From the NCBI RefSeq assembly GCF_001592265.1, contig NZ_BCWP01000032.1, forward strand, positions 1 through 39,559: a stretch of DNA of 39,559 bases. Reading direction: 5' to 3'. Origin of the DNA: Curvibacter delicatus NBRC 14919 (GTDB taxonomy: Bacteria; Pseudomonadota; Gammaproteobacteria; Burkholderiales; Burkholderiaceae_C). Of the stretch, positions 10,151-17,738 are shown piece by piece. The position numbers and the translations under genes were made by a program. Numbering within the stretch: the stretch's first letter is position 1; every line of letters starts with the position of its first letter. The notes below the pieces were generated by a model. It saw nothing but the letters and a program-made list of their open reading frames with translations. It searched no databases and was not told the origin of the DNA.

Positions 10151-12130
10151 ATGACCGAACTGCGCAACGTTGAAGCCGATCTGACGCGCTTTCGTTCCCG
10201 CGTGCTGGCGGTGACGTTTGTCGTGCTGGTCTGCTTTGCGCTGCTGGCCATGCGGCTGGTCTACCTGCAGGTGGTACGTCATGAAGACCTGAGCGAGCAG
10301 GCCGAGAACAACCGCACCGCCATCGTGCCGGTGGTGCCCAACCGGGGGCTGATCCTCGACCGCAATGGCATCGTGCTGGCGACCAACTACTCGGCCTACA
10401 CGCTGGAGATCACACCTTCCAAGGTCGACAGCGTCGAGCAGACCATCGACGAGTTGTCCAAGGTGCTGGACATCACGCCGCGCGACCGGCGCCGCTTCAA
10501 GAAGTTGCGCGAAGAGACCAAGGGCATCGAGTCCCTGCCCATCCGGACCCGCCTGACCGACGAGGAAGTGGCCAAGTTCGCGGCGCAGCGTTTCCGCTTT
10601 CCCGGCGTCGAGATCAAGGCCCGGCTGTTCCGCAACTACCCCTGGGGCGAGCTGGCCAGCCATGTGATCGGCTACATCGGCCGCATCAACCAGGCCGAAA
10701 AGAAAGTCATCGAGGAATGGTCTGACGAAGACATTGCCAACTACCGCGGCACCGAGTACATCGGCAAGCTGGGCGTCGAGCAGAGCTTCGAGAAGGAGCT
10801 GCACGGCCTCACCGGGGTCGAGCAGGTCGAGACCTCGGCCGGCGGGCGCGCGGTGCGCAAGCTGGCCAGCCATCCGGCCACGCCCGGCAACACGGTGCAG
10901 CTGTCGATCGACATCAAGCTGCAGAACCTGGTCGAGGAGATGTACGGCGAGCGCCGCGGTGCGCTGGTGGCGCTGGACCCCAAGACCGGCGAAGTGCTGG
11001 CCTTCGTCAGCAAGCCGACCTTCGATCCCAACCTGTTCGTCGAGGGCATTGACAGCGACAGCTGGCAGGAGCTCAATGAGTCGATCAACAAGCCGCTCTT
11101 GAACCGGGCCCTGCGCGGCACCTACCCGCCCGGTTCGACCTACAAACCCTTCATGGCCATGGCGGCGCTGCAAAGCGGCAAGCGTTCGCCTTCCTTCATC
11201 GTCAACGACGCCGGTTCCTGGGCCTTCGGTGGCCATGTGTTCCGCAGCCACGGTGACCATGGCCTCGGCCCGGTGGACATGTACCGTGCCATCGTCAAGT
11301 CGAGCAACGTCTACTTCTATTCGCTGGCCAACGATCTGGGGGTCGATGCCATTCACGACTTCATGGCGCCATTGGGGTTCGGCCAGTACACCGGTATCGA
11401 CATCCAGGGCGAGGTGCGCGGTGTGCTGCCCAGCCAGGCCTGGAAGCGCAAGACCTACAAGCGGCCGGAACAGCAGAAGTGGTACGCCGGCGAGACGATT
11501 TCGCTCGGCATCGGCCAGGGCTACAACACCTTCACCATGCTGCAACTAGCCTCGGCCACCGCGACGCTGATCAATGGCGGCATCAAGCACACGCCGCAAC
11601 TGGTCATGGCCACCCAGGACGCCGTGAGCCACGCCCGCGTGCCGGTGGCACCGAAGCCGCCGCAGGACCTGGGCTTCAAGCCCGAGCACGTGGAGATCGT
11701 GCGCCGCGCCCTGGTCGGCGTGACGCAGGAGGGCACCGCGACGCGCATCTTCGCTGGCGCCGGCTACCTCAGCGGTGGCAAGACCGGTACGGCGCAGGCG
11801 GTGACCATCGGCCAGAAGGAAAAATACAACGCCGCCAAGATGGAAGAGCACCAGCGCGACCACGCGCTGTACATGGCGTTCGCCCCGGCTGACGACCCGA
11901 AGATCGCGCTGGCGGTGGTGGTGGAGAACGCCGGTTTCGGCGGCGAGCATGCCGCGCCCTTGGCGCGTCGGGTGTTCGACTATTGGCTGCTGGGCCAATA
12001 CCCGAATGAGGAAGACCTGGCGGCCGTCAAGGTGGGCCGGGCCGGGCCCCCGATCGGCAAACCGCGTGTGGCCGCGGAAGTGGCTTGGCCGCCCAAAGGC
12101 CGGGCCTTGCCGACGACTCAGACGCCCTGA
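10151..12130 (+). CDS. mrdA: penicillin-binding protein 2 (elongation transpeptidase)
   Basis: A 659-residue class B penicillin-binding protein that cross-links peptidoglycan during cell elongation. An N-terminal membrane helix (about residues 18-40) is followed by the pedestal with NRGLILDRNG. The transpeptidase domain has SxxK (Ser329-TYK), SSN (384-386) and KTG (544-546, GGKTGTAQA). The start at 10151 matches the family; a longer frame from 10070 would translate the upstream hairpin element and is unlikely. No clear Shine-Dalgarno precedes the ATG. The end overlaps the convergent TSUP gene by 13 bp. No rodA follows, though in many relatives rodA comes next. Confidence 0.96.
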   Translation: MTELRNVEADLTRFRSRVLAVTFVVLVCFALLAMRLVYLQVVRHEDLSEQAENNRTAIVPVVPNRGLILDRNGIVLATNYSAYTLEITPSKVDSVEQTIDELSKVLDITPRDRRRFKKLREETKGIESLPIRTRLTDEEVAKFAAQRFRFPGVEIKARLFRNYPWGELASHVIGYIGRINQAEKKVIEEWSDEDIANYRGTEYIGKLGVEQSFEKELHGLTGVEQVETSAGGRAVRKLASHPATPGNTVQLSIDIKLQNLVEEMYGERRGALVALDPKTGEVLAFVSKPTFDPNLFVEGIDSDSWQELNESINKPLLNRALRGTYPPGSTYKPFMAMAALQSGKRSPSFIVNDAGSWAFGGHVFRSHGDHGLGPVDMYRAIVKSSNVYFYSLANDLGVDAIHDFMAPLGFGQYTGIDIQGEVRGVLPSQAWKRKTYKRPEQQKWYAGETISLGIGQGYNTFTMLQLASATATLINGGIKHTPQLVMATQDAVSHARVPVAPKPPQDLGFKPEHVEIVRRALVGVTQEGTATRIFAGAGYLSGGKTGTAQAVTIGQKEKYNAAKMEEHQRDHALYMAFAPADDPKIALAVVVENAGFGGEHAAPLARRVFDYWLLGQYPNEEDLAAVKVGRAGPPIGKPRVAAEVAWPPKGRALPTTQTP

Positions 12131-12885
12131 CGCAGGAAGGCGTCAAAGCCGGTCTTCAGGATCAGCGCGCTGACCACCACGATGAACACCCCGCGCACAA
12201 AGCCGGTGCCATGCTTGAGCGCCAGCCGCGTGCCCAGCAGGCTGCCGACCACATTGGCCAGCGCCAGCGGCAGCGCGTAGTGCCACCAGACATGGCCCTT
12301 GATGGCGAACAGGATGATGGCCGCGATATTGCTCGCCAGGTTCAGCAGCTTGGCGCCGGCCGAGGCGTGCAGGAAGTCATAACCGAGCCAGCGCACCAGC
12401 AGGAAGATGAAGAAGCTGCCGGTGCCGGGGCCGAAAAAGCCGTCGTAAAAGCCGATGCTCAGGCCGACCGCACCGGCCGCCAACAGTTCCTGGCGGCCGG
12501 CGAAGCGCGGTGCATGGGTGTGTCCCAGTTCCTTCTTGGCCAGCGTGTAGAGCAGCACGCCCAGCAGGATCAGCGGCAGCAGCTTGCGCAGGAATTGCGG
12601 CGAGACCAGGGTGACCACCCAGGCGCCGGCGAACGCGCCGAAAAAGCTCATGGCGATGGCCGGCAGCATGGCACGCCAGCGCATCTCGACATGGCGGCTG
12701 TACTGCCAGGAGGCGAAGGCTGTGCCCCAGACCGAGGCTGATTTGTTGGTGCCGAACAGGGTGGCGGCATGGGCGCTGGGGAAGGTGGCAAACAGCGCCG
12801 GCACCAGCACCAGGCCACCGCCGCCCACGATTGAATCGACAAATCCGGCCAGCAGCGAGGCCAGCGATACCCAAAGAAGTTCCAT
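12118..12885 (-). CDS. TSUP (TauE/SafE) family membrane permease
   Basis: A 255-residue membrane protein with about eight hydrophobic helices. It shows the TSUP internal repeat motif twice: GFVDSIVGGGGLVLVPAL near the N-terminus and IGFYDGFFGPGTGSFFIF in the second half. Members export or import sulfite, sulfoacetate or other small sulfur-containing or organic anions; the substrate here cannot be told. I chose the ATG at 12885 (MELLW) because family members commonly begin there; an ATG at 12900 adds five residues. No strong ribosome site precedes either. The 3' end overlaps mrdA by 13 bp, convergently. The region upstream (12886-13189) holds a repeat copy and a terminator. Confidence 0.88.
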   Translation of the reverse strand: MELLWVSLASLLAGFVDSIVGGGGLVLVPALFATFPSAHAATLFGTNKSASVWGTAFASWQYSRHVEMRWRAMLPAIAMSFFGAFAGAWVVTLVSPQFLRKLLPLILLGVLLYTLAKKELGHTHAPRFAGRQELLAAGAVGLSIGFYDGFFGPGTGSFFIFLLVRWLGYDFLHASAGAKLLNLASNIAAIILFAIKGHVWWHYALPLALANVVGSLLGTRLALKHGTGFVRGVFIVVVSALILKTGFDAFLRQGV

Positions 12886-12915
12886 GCGGAATTGTCGCAT
12901 TCACGCCGGCGCGCA

Positions 12916-12979
12916 GAATGCTATCAAAACAGGAGCTGTTGGCGCAGATCCGACGAGGCCCTTAGCCGAATTTGATTTG
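12916..12979. repeat. degenerate ~60-bp dispersed element, copy A
   Basis: Begins GAATGCTATC and contains GGAGCTGTTGGCGC and GAGGCCC. It aligns without gaps to copy B (24904), about 40 of 62 positions identical by hand count. It is the only fully intergenic copy of the five, in the 304-bp gap upstream of the TSUP gene, and its AT-rich end abuts the T-run of the minus-strand terminator. Confidence 0.7.
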
Positions 12980-12980
12980 G

Positions 12981-13010
12981 AAAATAAAAAAGCACCGGGG
13001 TGTCCGGTGC
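12981..13010 (-). terminator. intrinsic terminator downstream of the GMC oxidoreductase
   Basis: Perfect 7-bp stem GCACCGG / CCGGTGC (12992-12998, 13004-13010) with a 5-nt loop. It is followed on the minus strand by TTTTTTATTTT. It ends transcription from the minus-strand gene at 13190, or a small RNA, before the TSUP gene. Confidence 0.8.
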
Positions 13011-13095
13011 CTTGTGAAAACCATCTGCTCTGGATGGTGCAAATCTTGTTGAGATTATCGGGTGTCTTCCTCGGCTCCTCCCGCGCGGAGCCTGT
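12981..13095 (-). ncRNA. candidate structured RNA or structured 3' UTR ending in a terminator
   Basis: Read on the minus strand, four hairpins follow each other: GGCTCC/GGAGCC (13092-13073, loop carrying GGGAGG), AATCT/AGATT (about 13055-13041), ACCATC/GATGGT (13038-13020), and GCACCGG-ACACC-CCGGTGC (13010-12992). The last is followed by a run of Ts to about 12981, making an intrinsic terminator. This may be an independent small RNA, or a processed 3' UTR of the GMC oxidoreductase gene whose stop is at 13190. No convincing promoter was found and no known RNA family was recognised. The remaining ~95 bp up to 13189 show nothing clear. Confidence 0.4.
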
Positions 13096-13189
13096 GGCCC
13101 GCTGGTAAGTGGCGTGAGTTTACCCGGCGGCGCGGGGTGATGGACACGGGTTTTCCCTGAGTGGGGGATGCGTGGTGCTGCGGGTGTTT

Positions 13190-14929
13190 TCAGCCCCGGC
13201 CGGCGTCCTCGATGATCCAGCGCGCCGCCTTTTCCGCCATCATCAGCACCGGCGAGTTGGTGTTGCCGCTGGTGATGGTGGGCATGACGCCGGCATCGAC
13301 CACGCGCAGGCCCTGGATGCCGCGCACGCGAAGCTGGGAGTCGACCACGGCCATCGGATCCGCATCCGGTCCCTGCACGCGGCCCATCTTGGTGGTGCCG
13401 ACCGGGTGGAAGATGGTGGAGCCGATGTCCCCCGCCAGGCGGGCCAGGTCCTCGTCGCTCTGGTACTGCGTGCCGGGTTTCCATTCCTGCGGCCGGTACT
13501 TGGCCAGCGCCGGCTGCGACACGATGCGGCGCGTCACGCGCAGCGAGTCAGCCGCCACCTGGCGGTCTTCCGGCGTGCTCAGGTAGTTGGGCGCGATGGC
13601 TGGCGCATCCTCGAAGCGCGGGCTCTTGATCTGCACCGTGCCGCGGCTGGTCGGGTTGAGGTTGCAGACGCTGGCGGTGATGGCGTTGAAGTTGTGCAGC
13701 GGTTCGCCAAAGGCGTCGAGCGAGAGTGGCTGCACGTGGTATTCGATGTTGGGCCAGGGCTGGGCCGGGTCGCTGCGCGTGAAGGCGCCCAGCTGGCTGG
13801 GCGCCATGCTCATCGGGCCGCTGCGCTTGAACGCGTACTCCAGCCCGATCCTGGCCTTGCCCCACCAGGAGCTGGCCATGGTGTTGAGCGTCTTGACGCC
13901 TTCGACCTTGTAGACCGAGCGGATCTGCAGGTGGTCCTGCAGGTTGGCGCCGACACCTGGCAGTTCGTGCGTCACGGGGATGCCGTGCTGCTGCAACAGC
14001 GCCGCCGGGCCGATGCCCGAGAGCTGCAGAATCTGCGGCGAGCCGATGCTGCCCGCGCTCAGGATCACTTCGCGCTTGGCGGTGGCGGTGACCATCTCCT
14101 GGCCGGTCCAGACCTGCACGCCGCTGCAGCGCTGGCTGCCATCGGCATGGGTGTCGATGACCAGGCGCGCCACCTGGGCCGAGGTCCACAACTCGAAGTT
14201 GGGACGGCCGTAGCAGGTCGGGCGCAGGAAGGCCTTGGCGGTGTTCCAGCGAAAACCCTGTTTCTGGTTCACCTCGAAGTAGCCCACGCCTTCGTTGTTG
14301 CCGCGGTTGAAGTCGTCGTTGCGCGGAATGCCGGCCTCGACGGCGGCCTGGGCGAAGGCGTCGAGAACGTCCCAGCGCAGACGCTGCTTTTCGATGCGCC
14401 ATTCGCCACCGGTCTGGTGGTGGCGCATCAGCTTGCGGTAGAGGTCGGCCCCTGCGTCACCCGTGTCGCCCTTGAGGCTCAGCAGCTCGGTCGGCACGCC
14501 CTTGGCGCCGTGCAGCGCATCAGCGCCCTTGTAATAGTCTTCATGCTGCTTGAAGTAGGGCAGCACCTGCTCCCAGCGCCAGCTGTCGTCGCCTGTCAAG
14601 TCGGCCCACTGGTCGTAGTCGCGCGACTGGCCGCGCATGTAGATCATGCCGTTGATGCTGGAGCAGCCGCCCAGCGTCTTGCCACGCGGGTAGCGCAGCG
14701 ATCGGCCATTGAGGCCGGCGGCGGGCTCGGTGTTGTAGAGCCAGTCGGTGCGCGGGTTGCCGATGCAGTGCAGGTAGCCCACCGGGATGTGGATCCAGTG
14801 GTAGTCGTCGCGGCGCCCGGCCTCGATCAGCAGCACACGCTTGCTGGCGTCCATGCTCAGTCGGTTGGCCAGCAGGCAACCGGCGGTGCCGGCGCCGATG
14901 ATGATGTAGTCGAAGGTCAAGTCGCTCAT
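13190..14929 (-). CDS. GMC family FAD-dependent oxidoreductase (choline/alcohol dehydrogenase-like)
   Basis: A 579-residue flavoprotein that oxidises an alcohol to an aldehyde. The FAD-binding IIIGAGTAGCLLANRL (residues 9-24), the GMC signature PRGKTLGGCSSINGMIY, the second signature region SAGSIGSPQILQLSGIG, and the catalytic His508 (IFHPVGTTKMG) with an Asn partner in SGNTNSP (556-558) are all present. It resembles choline dehydrogenase BetA and AlkJ-type alcohol dehydrogenases; the substrate is not determined. It lies downstream of mmsA on the same strand, separated by a 213-bp stretch packed with hairpins. Its start has a GAGGAGA ribosome site. Pairing with an aldehyde dehydrogenase gene suggests an alcohol-to-acid or alcohol-to-acyl-CoA route, which is inference. 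Confidence 0.92.
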   Translation of the reverse strand: MSDLTFDYIIIGAGTAGCLLANRLSMDASKRVLLIEAGRRDDYHWIHIPVGYLHCIGNPRTDWLYNTEPAAGLNGRSLRYPRGKTLGGCSSINGMIYMRGQSRDYDQWADLTGDDSWRWEQVLPYFKQHEDYYKGADALHGAKGVPTELLSLKGDTGDAGADLYRKLMRHHQTGGEWRIEKQRLRWDVLDAFAQAAVEAGIPRNDDFNRGNNEGVGYFEVNQKQGFRWNTAKAFLRPTCYGRPNFELWTSAQVARLVIDTHADGSQRCSGVQVWTGQEMVTATAKREVILSAGSIGSPQILQLSGIGPAALLQQHGIPVTHELPGVGANLQDHLQIRSVYKVEGVKTLNTMASSWWGKARIGLEYAFKRSGPMSMAPSQLGAFTRSDPAQPWPNIEYHVQPLSLDAFGEPLHNFNAITASVCNLNPTSRGTVQIKSPRFEDAPAIAPNYLSTPEDRQVAADSLRVTRRIVSQPALAKYRPQEWKPGTQYQSDEDLARLAGDIGSTIFHPVGTTKMGRVQGPDADPMAVVDSQLRVRGIQGLRVVDAGVMPTITSGNTNSPVLMMAEKAARWIIEDAGRG

Positions 14930-14983
14930 GGTCTCCTCTCCCCAGCACGCGGCAAGACGTAGCGCGAAGGGTTTTTATCGGGG

Positions 14984-15142
14984 GCCACCGCGGAACCGGC
15001 TCTGCCGGTCCGCTGGTGGCGTCCCCCCTCTGGGGGCTAAGGGCCGCGGCTCCAAGCCTGCCTGCGCAGGCTTGGACGGCCCGAAGAGCCTTTGCCTCTG
15101 GCAAAGGCTCCGAGGCGGCCGGCAGGCCGACTCAGGGGGGAT
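14984..15142. repeat. compact array of hairpins between mmsA and the GMC gene
   Basis: Successive stems: a near-perfect 17-bp pair (14984-15000 with 15004-15020, loop TCT); C5/G5 (15023-15036); a compound stem GGGCCG plus CCAAGCCTG pairing with CAGGCTTGG plus CGGCCC (15041-15082); a perfect 11-bp stem GAGCCTTTGCC / GGCAAAGGCTC (15086-15110, loop TCT); and CGGCC/GGCCG (about 15116-15129). It ends in G6, which could pair with the C6 at 15023. No coding potential and no T-run. It resembles the spacer at 10046-10150 in its G/C runs. Confidence 0.7.
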
Positions 15143-16654
15143 TTACTTCGAAGTCGGCATTACAAACTCGGCACCTTTCTCGATACTTTCGGGCCAGCGC
15201 TGCATGATGGATTTCTGCTTGGTGTAGAAACGCACGCCCTCTTCGCCGTAGGCGTGCATGTCGCCGAACAGCGAGCGCTTCCAGCCGCCGAAACCGTGCC
15301 AGGCCATGGGCACCGGGATCGGCACGTTGATGCCGACCATGCCGACCTGGATGCGGTGGCCGAATTCGCGCGCCACGTGGCCGTCGCGCGTGTAGCAGGA
15401 AACGCCGTTGCCGAACTCGTGGTCGTTGATCAGCTGCACCGCGGTGGCGAAGTCCGGCACGCGCACGCACGACAGCACCGGGCCGAAGATTTCTTCCTTG
15501 TAGATCTTCATCTCAGGCGTCACGTGGTCGAACAGCGTACCGCCCATCCAGAAGCCGTTGTCGCAGCCGGCGCCGGCGGCCTTGCCCTTGAACGTGCGGC
15601 CGTCCACCAGCAGCTTCGCACCTTCCTTCACGCCGTGCTCGATGTAACCCGTGATGCGCTGGTGCGCAATGCCGGTCACGATCGGGCCCATCTCGGCATC
15701 CAGCTCCATGCCGTTTTTCACTTTGAGTGCCTTGGTCCGTTCGACCAGCTTGGGCATGATCTTGTCGGCCACGTCGCCGACCAGCACCGCCACCGAGATC
15801 GCCATGCAGCGTTCGCCGGCCGAGCCGTAAGCGGCGCCGATCAGGCCGTCCACCGCCTGGTCGAGGTCGGCGTCAGGCATCACCACCATGTGGTTCTTGG
15901 CGCCGCCCAGCGCCTGCACGCGCTTGCCGTTGCGGGCGCCAGTCTCGTAGATGTAGTTGGCGATCGGGGTCGAGCCGACGAAGCTGATGGCCTTCACGTC
16001 GTGGTGGGCCAGCAGCGCGTCCACGGCTTCCTTGTCGCCCTGCATCACGTTGAAGACACCGTCGGGCAGGCCGGCTTTTTTCAGCAGATCGGCCATGAAA
16101 AGCGAGGGCGAGGGGTCGATCGGGCTCGGTTTGAGGATGAAGGTGTTGCCGGTGGCAATGGCGACCGGGAACATCCACATCGGCACCATGACCGGGAAGT
16201 TGAACGGCGTGATGCCGGCCACCACGCCCAGCGGTTGGCGCATCGTCCAGTTGTCCATGCCGGTGGAGACCTGCTCGGTGAAATCGCCCTTGAGCAGTTG
16301 CGGGATGCCGGTGGCGAATTCAACGATCTCGATGCCGCGCGTGACCTCGCCCTGCGCGTCGGTGAACACCTTGCCATGTTCGGCGGTGATCAGGCGCGCC
16401 AGCTCGTCACGATGGTGGTTGAGCAGCTCCAGGAACTTGAACAGGATGCGCGCGCGGCGCAGCGGCGAGGTGGCAGCCCAGGCCGGGAACGCGGCTTGGG
16501 CGGCAGCCACGGCCTTATCGACTTCCGCCGTGCTGGCCAGCGCGGTGCGGCCGCTGACGGCGCCGGTGGCCGGGTTGTAGACGTCCTGCGCGCGGCCGGA
16601 AGTGCCGGCGACGATCTGGCCGGCAATGTAGTGGTCAATATTTGTAATGCTCAT
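15143..16654 (-). CDS. mmsA: CoA-acylating methylmalonate-semialdehyde dehydrogenase
   Basis: A 503-residue aldehyde dehydrogenase that converts methylmalonate semialdehyde (or malonate semialdehyde) with CoA and NAD to propionyl-CoA (or acetyl-CoA). It serves valine, beta-alanine and inositol breakdown. Typical MmsA features are [25 protein letters not shown], the nucleophile Cys283 in [14 protein letters not shown] and the C-terminal [20 protein letters not shown]. The length is normal. The start at 16654 faces a divergent LysR gene, its likely regulator. The GMC oxidoreductase follows downstream on the same strand. Confidence 0.96.
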   Translation of the reverse strand: MSITNIDHYIAGQIVAGTSGRAQDVYNPATGAVSGRTALASTAEVDKAVAAAQAAFPAWAATSPLRRARILFKFLELLNHHRDELARLITAEHGKVFTDAQGEVTRGIEIVEFATGIPQLLKGDFTEQVSTGMDNWTMRQPLGVVAGITPFNFPVMVPMWMFPVAIATGNTFILKPSPIDPSPSLFMADLLKKAGLPDGVFNVMQGDKEAVDALLAHHDVKAISFVGSTPIANYIYETGARNGKRVQALGGAKNHMVVMPDADLDQAVDGLIGAAYGSAGERCMAISVAVLVGDVADKIMPKLVERTKALKVKNGMELDAEMGPIVTGIAHQRITGYIEHGVKEGAKLLVDGRTFKGKAAGAGCDNGFWMGGTLFDHVTPEMKIYKEEIFGPVLSCVRVPDFATAVQLINDHEFGNGVSCYTRDGHVAREFGHRIQVGMVGINVPIPVPMAWHGFGGWKRSLFGDMHAYGEEGVRFYTKQKSIMQRWPESIEKGAEFVMPTSK

Positions 16655-16745
16655 GGTGAAGTCTCCTCAGGAATGGCGAAGTGTCGTGGATATTCAGACG
16701 TTTATCCAATGACTTGCTCAAAATGATGATATAAATTTTGCAAAT
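16655..16745. promoter_or_regulatory. divergent mmsA / lysR control region with 22-bp palindrome
   Basis: An AT-rich 91-bp gap. CAAAAT (16719-16724) and ATTTTG (16735-16740) form an inverted repeat with 10-nt spacing, the scale of a LysR-type operator. TATAAA at 16730-16735 is a good -10 for the LysR gene and lies only 11 nt before its ATG, so the message may be leaderless. The mmsA side has a GAGGAGACTTCACC-type leader with AGGAG. Confidence 0.4.
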
Positions 16746-17681
16746 ATGGCTATCGCTGCCGACCCCCAAGCCCTGCGCGCTTTCATCGCCGTTGCCCGCG
16801 AGGGCAATGTCTCGCGGGCGGCCACGCGCCTGCACCTGAGCCAGCCGGCAGTCAGCCTGCAGCTCAAGGCCCTGGCCGAAGCCACCGGCCTGCAGCTGTT
16901 CACGCGCACGCCGCATGGCCTGGCGCTGACGCGTGACGGCGCGGCGCTGCTGCCGCAGGCCGAGAAGGCACTGGCCGCCCTGAGCGATTTCAGCCAGGCC
17001 GCGCTGAGTCTGCACAACACGGTGCGCGGACGTCTGCGCATCGGCACCATCCTCGATCCCGAATTCACGCGGCTGGGCGCGTTCTTGAAAGAGCTGGTGG
17101 AGTCGGCGCCGCAGATCGAAACCGAGTTGCGCCAAGGCATGAGCGGGGAGGTGCTGGCGCAGATCGGCCGCGGTGAACTTGATGTCGGTTTTTACCTTGG
17201 GTTGCCCGACGATTCCGAACCAAAAATGGCATCAACCCTCGTGGGAAAAGCGCCGAGCGCTATGCTTTTTGAAGCAAAAGTGCTGTCGCATTTCACCTAC
17301 CGCGTGCTGGCGCCGGCCGGCTGGGGCGAGCAGGTGCTGGGGCGCGACTGGAAGGCGCTGGCGGCATTGCCGTGGATTGCCACACCGCCGGCTTCCGCCC
17401 ACCACCGTCTGCTGGCCAGTGTTTATGAACCGCTGGGCCTGAGCCCGCGCCAGGTGGCGCTGGTGGACCAGGAGGCTTCCATGCTTGACCTGGTGCGCTC
17501 CGGCGTGGGGCTGTCGTTGGTGCGCGACACCATCGCCATGAACGAAGCCCAGGCGCGCGGCTTGGTGATTGCCGACCGCGTCAGCCTGGACTGCCGGCTC
17601 AGCTTCGTCTGCCTGCGTGCACGCCGCAACGAGCCGGTGGTGGCCAGCGCCTGGGCGGCACTGGCGCAGGTGTGGCGGTAA
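16746..17681 (+). CDS. LysR family transcriptional regulator
   Basis: A 311-residue regulator. The winged helix-turn-helix fills about residues 8-66 (ALRAFIAVAREGNVSRAATR, LHLSQPAVSLQLKALAE) and the effector-binding domain about 90-305. Being divergent from mmsA, it probably controls mmsA in response to a pathway intermediate (inference). No Shine-Dalgarno lies before the ATG. Residues ~159-178 (EPKMASTLVGKAPSAMLFEA) are encoded by an AT-richer stretch that matches the dispersed repeat found four more times here. It sits where related proteins have a short loop between the LDVGFYLG and FTYRVLAPAGW strands. The frame is intact. Whether the insert alters effector binding is unknown. Confidence 0.9.
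   Translation: MAIAADPQALRAFIAVAREGNVSRAATRLHLSQPAVSLQLKALAEATGLQLFTRTPHGLALTRDGAALLPQAEKALAALSDFSQAALSLHNTVRGRLRIGTILDPEFTRLGAFLKELVESAPQIETELRQGMSGEVLAQIGRGELDVGFYLGLPDDSEPKMASTLVGKAPSAMLFEAKVLSHFTYRVLAPAGWGEQVLGRDWKALAALPWIATPPASAHHRLLASVYEPLGLSPRQVALVDQEASMLDLVRSGVGLSLVRDTIAMNEAQARGLVIADRVSLDCRLSFVCLRARRNEPVVASAWAALAQVWR
17220..17278. repeat. degenerate ~60-bp dispersed element, copy E (inside lysR)
   Basis: It aligns without a gap to copy D (30930-30988) with 39 of 59 positions identical by hand count, including CAACCCT, the core GCGC, CGCTAT and the end TTTTTG-AAGCAA. It is carried in frame within the effector-binding domain of the LysR gene and is lower in GC than the flanking coding sequence. 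Confidence 0.65.
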
Positions 17682-17738
17682 TGGCTTGAACGAGTTATCA
17701 CTCGACAGGCACTGCCAAATCGATGGCGTACATCCTCG

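Noticed and set aside
9386-11545. 719-codon minus-strand open frame opposite mreC, mreD and mrdA
   Set aside because: Shadow of three confidently assigned genes; low-complexity, Gln/His-rich, no family features.
12981-13130. Possible 4.5S (SRP) or 6S RNA
   Set aside because: The conserved SRP loop sequence (GGTCAGG...GGAAGCAGCC type) and the 6S closing stem with central bubble were not found on either strand.
13172-14962. 596-codon plus-strand open frame opposite the GMC oxidoreductase
   Set aside because: Compositional shadow; the minus strand has all GMC motifs.
15092-16726. 544-codon plus-strand open frame opposite mmsA
   Set aside because: Reads through the hairpin array and mirrors mmsA; His/Val/Ala-rich without domains.
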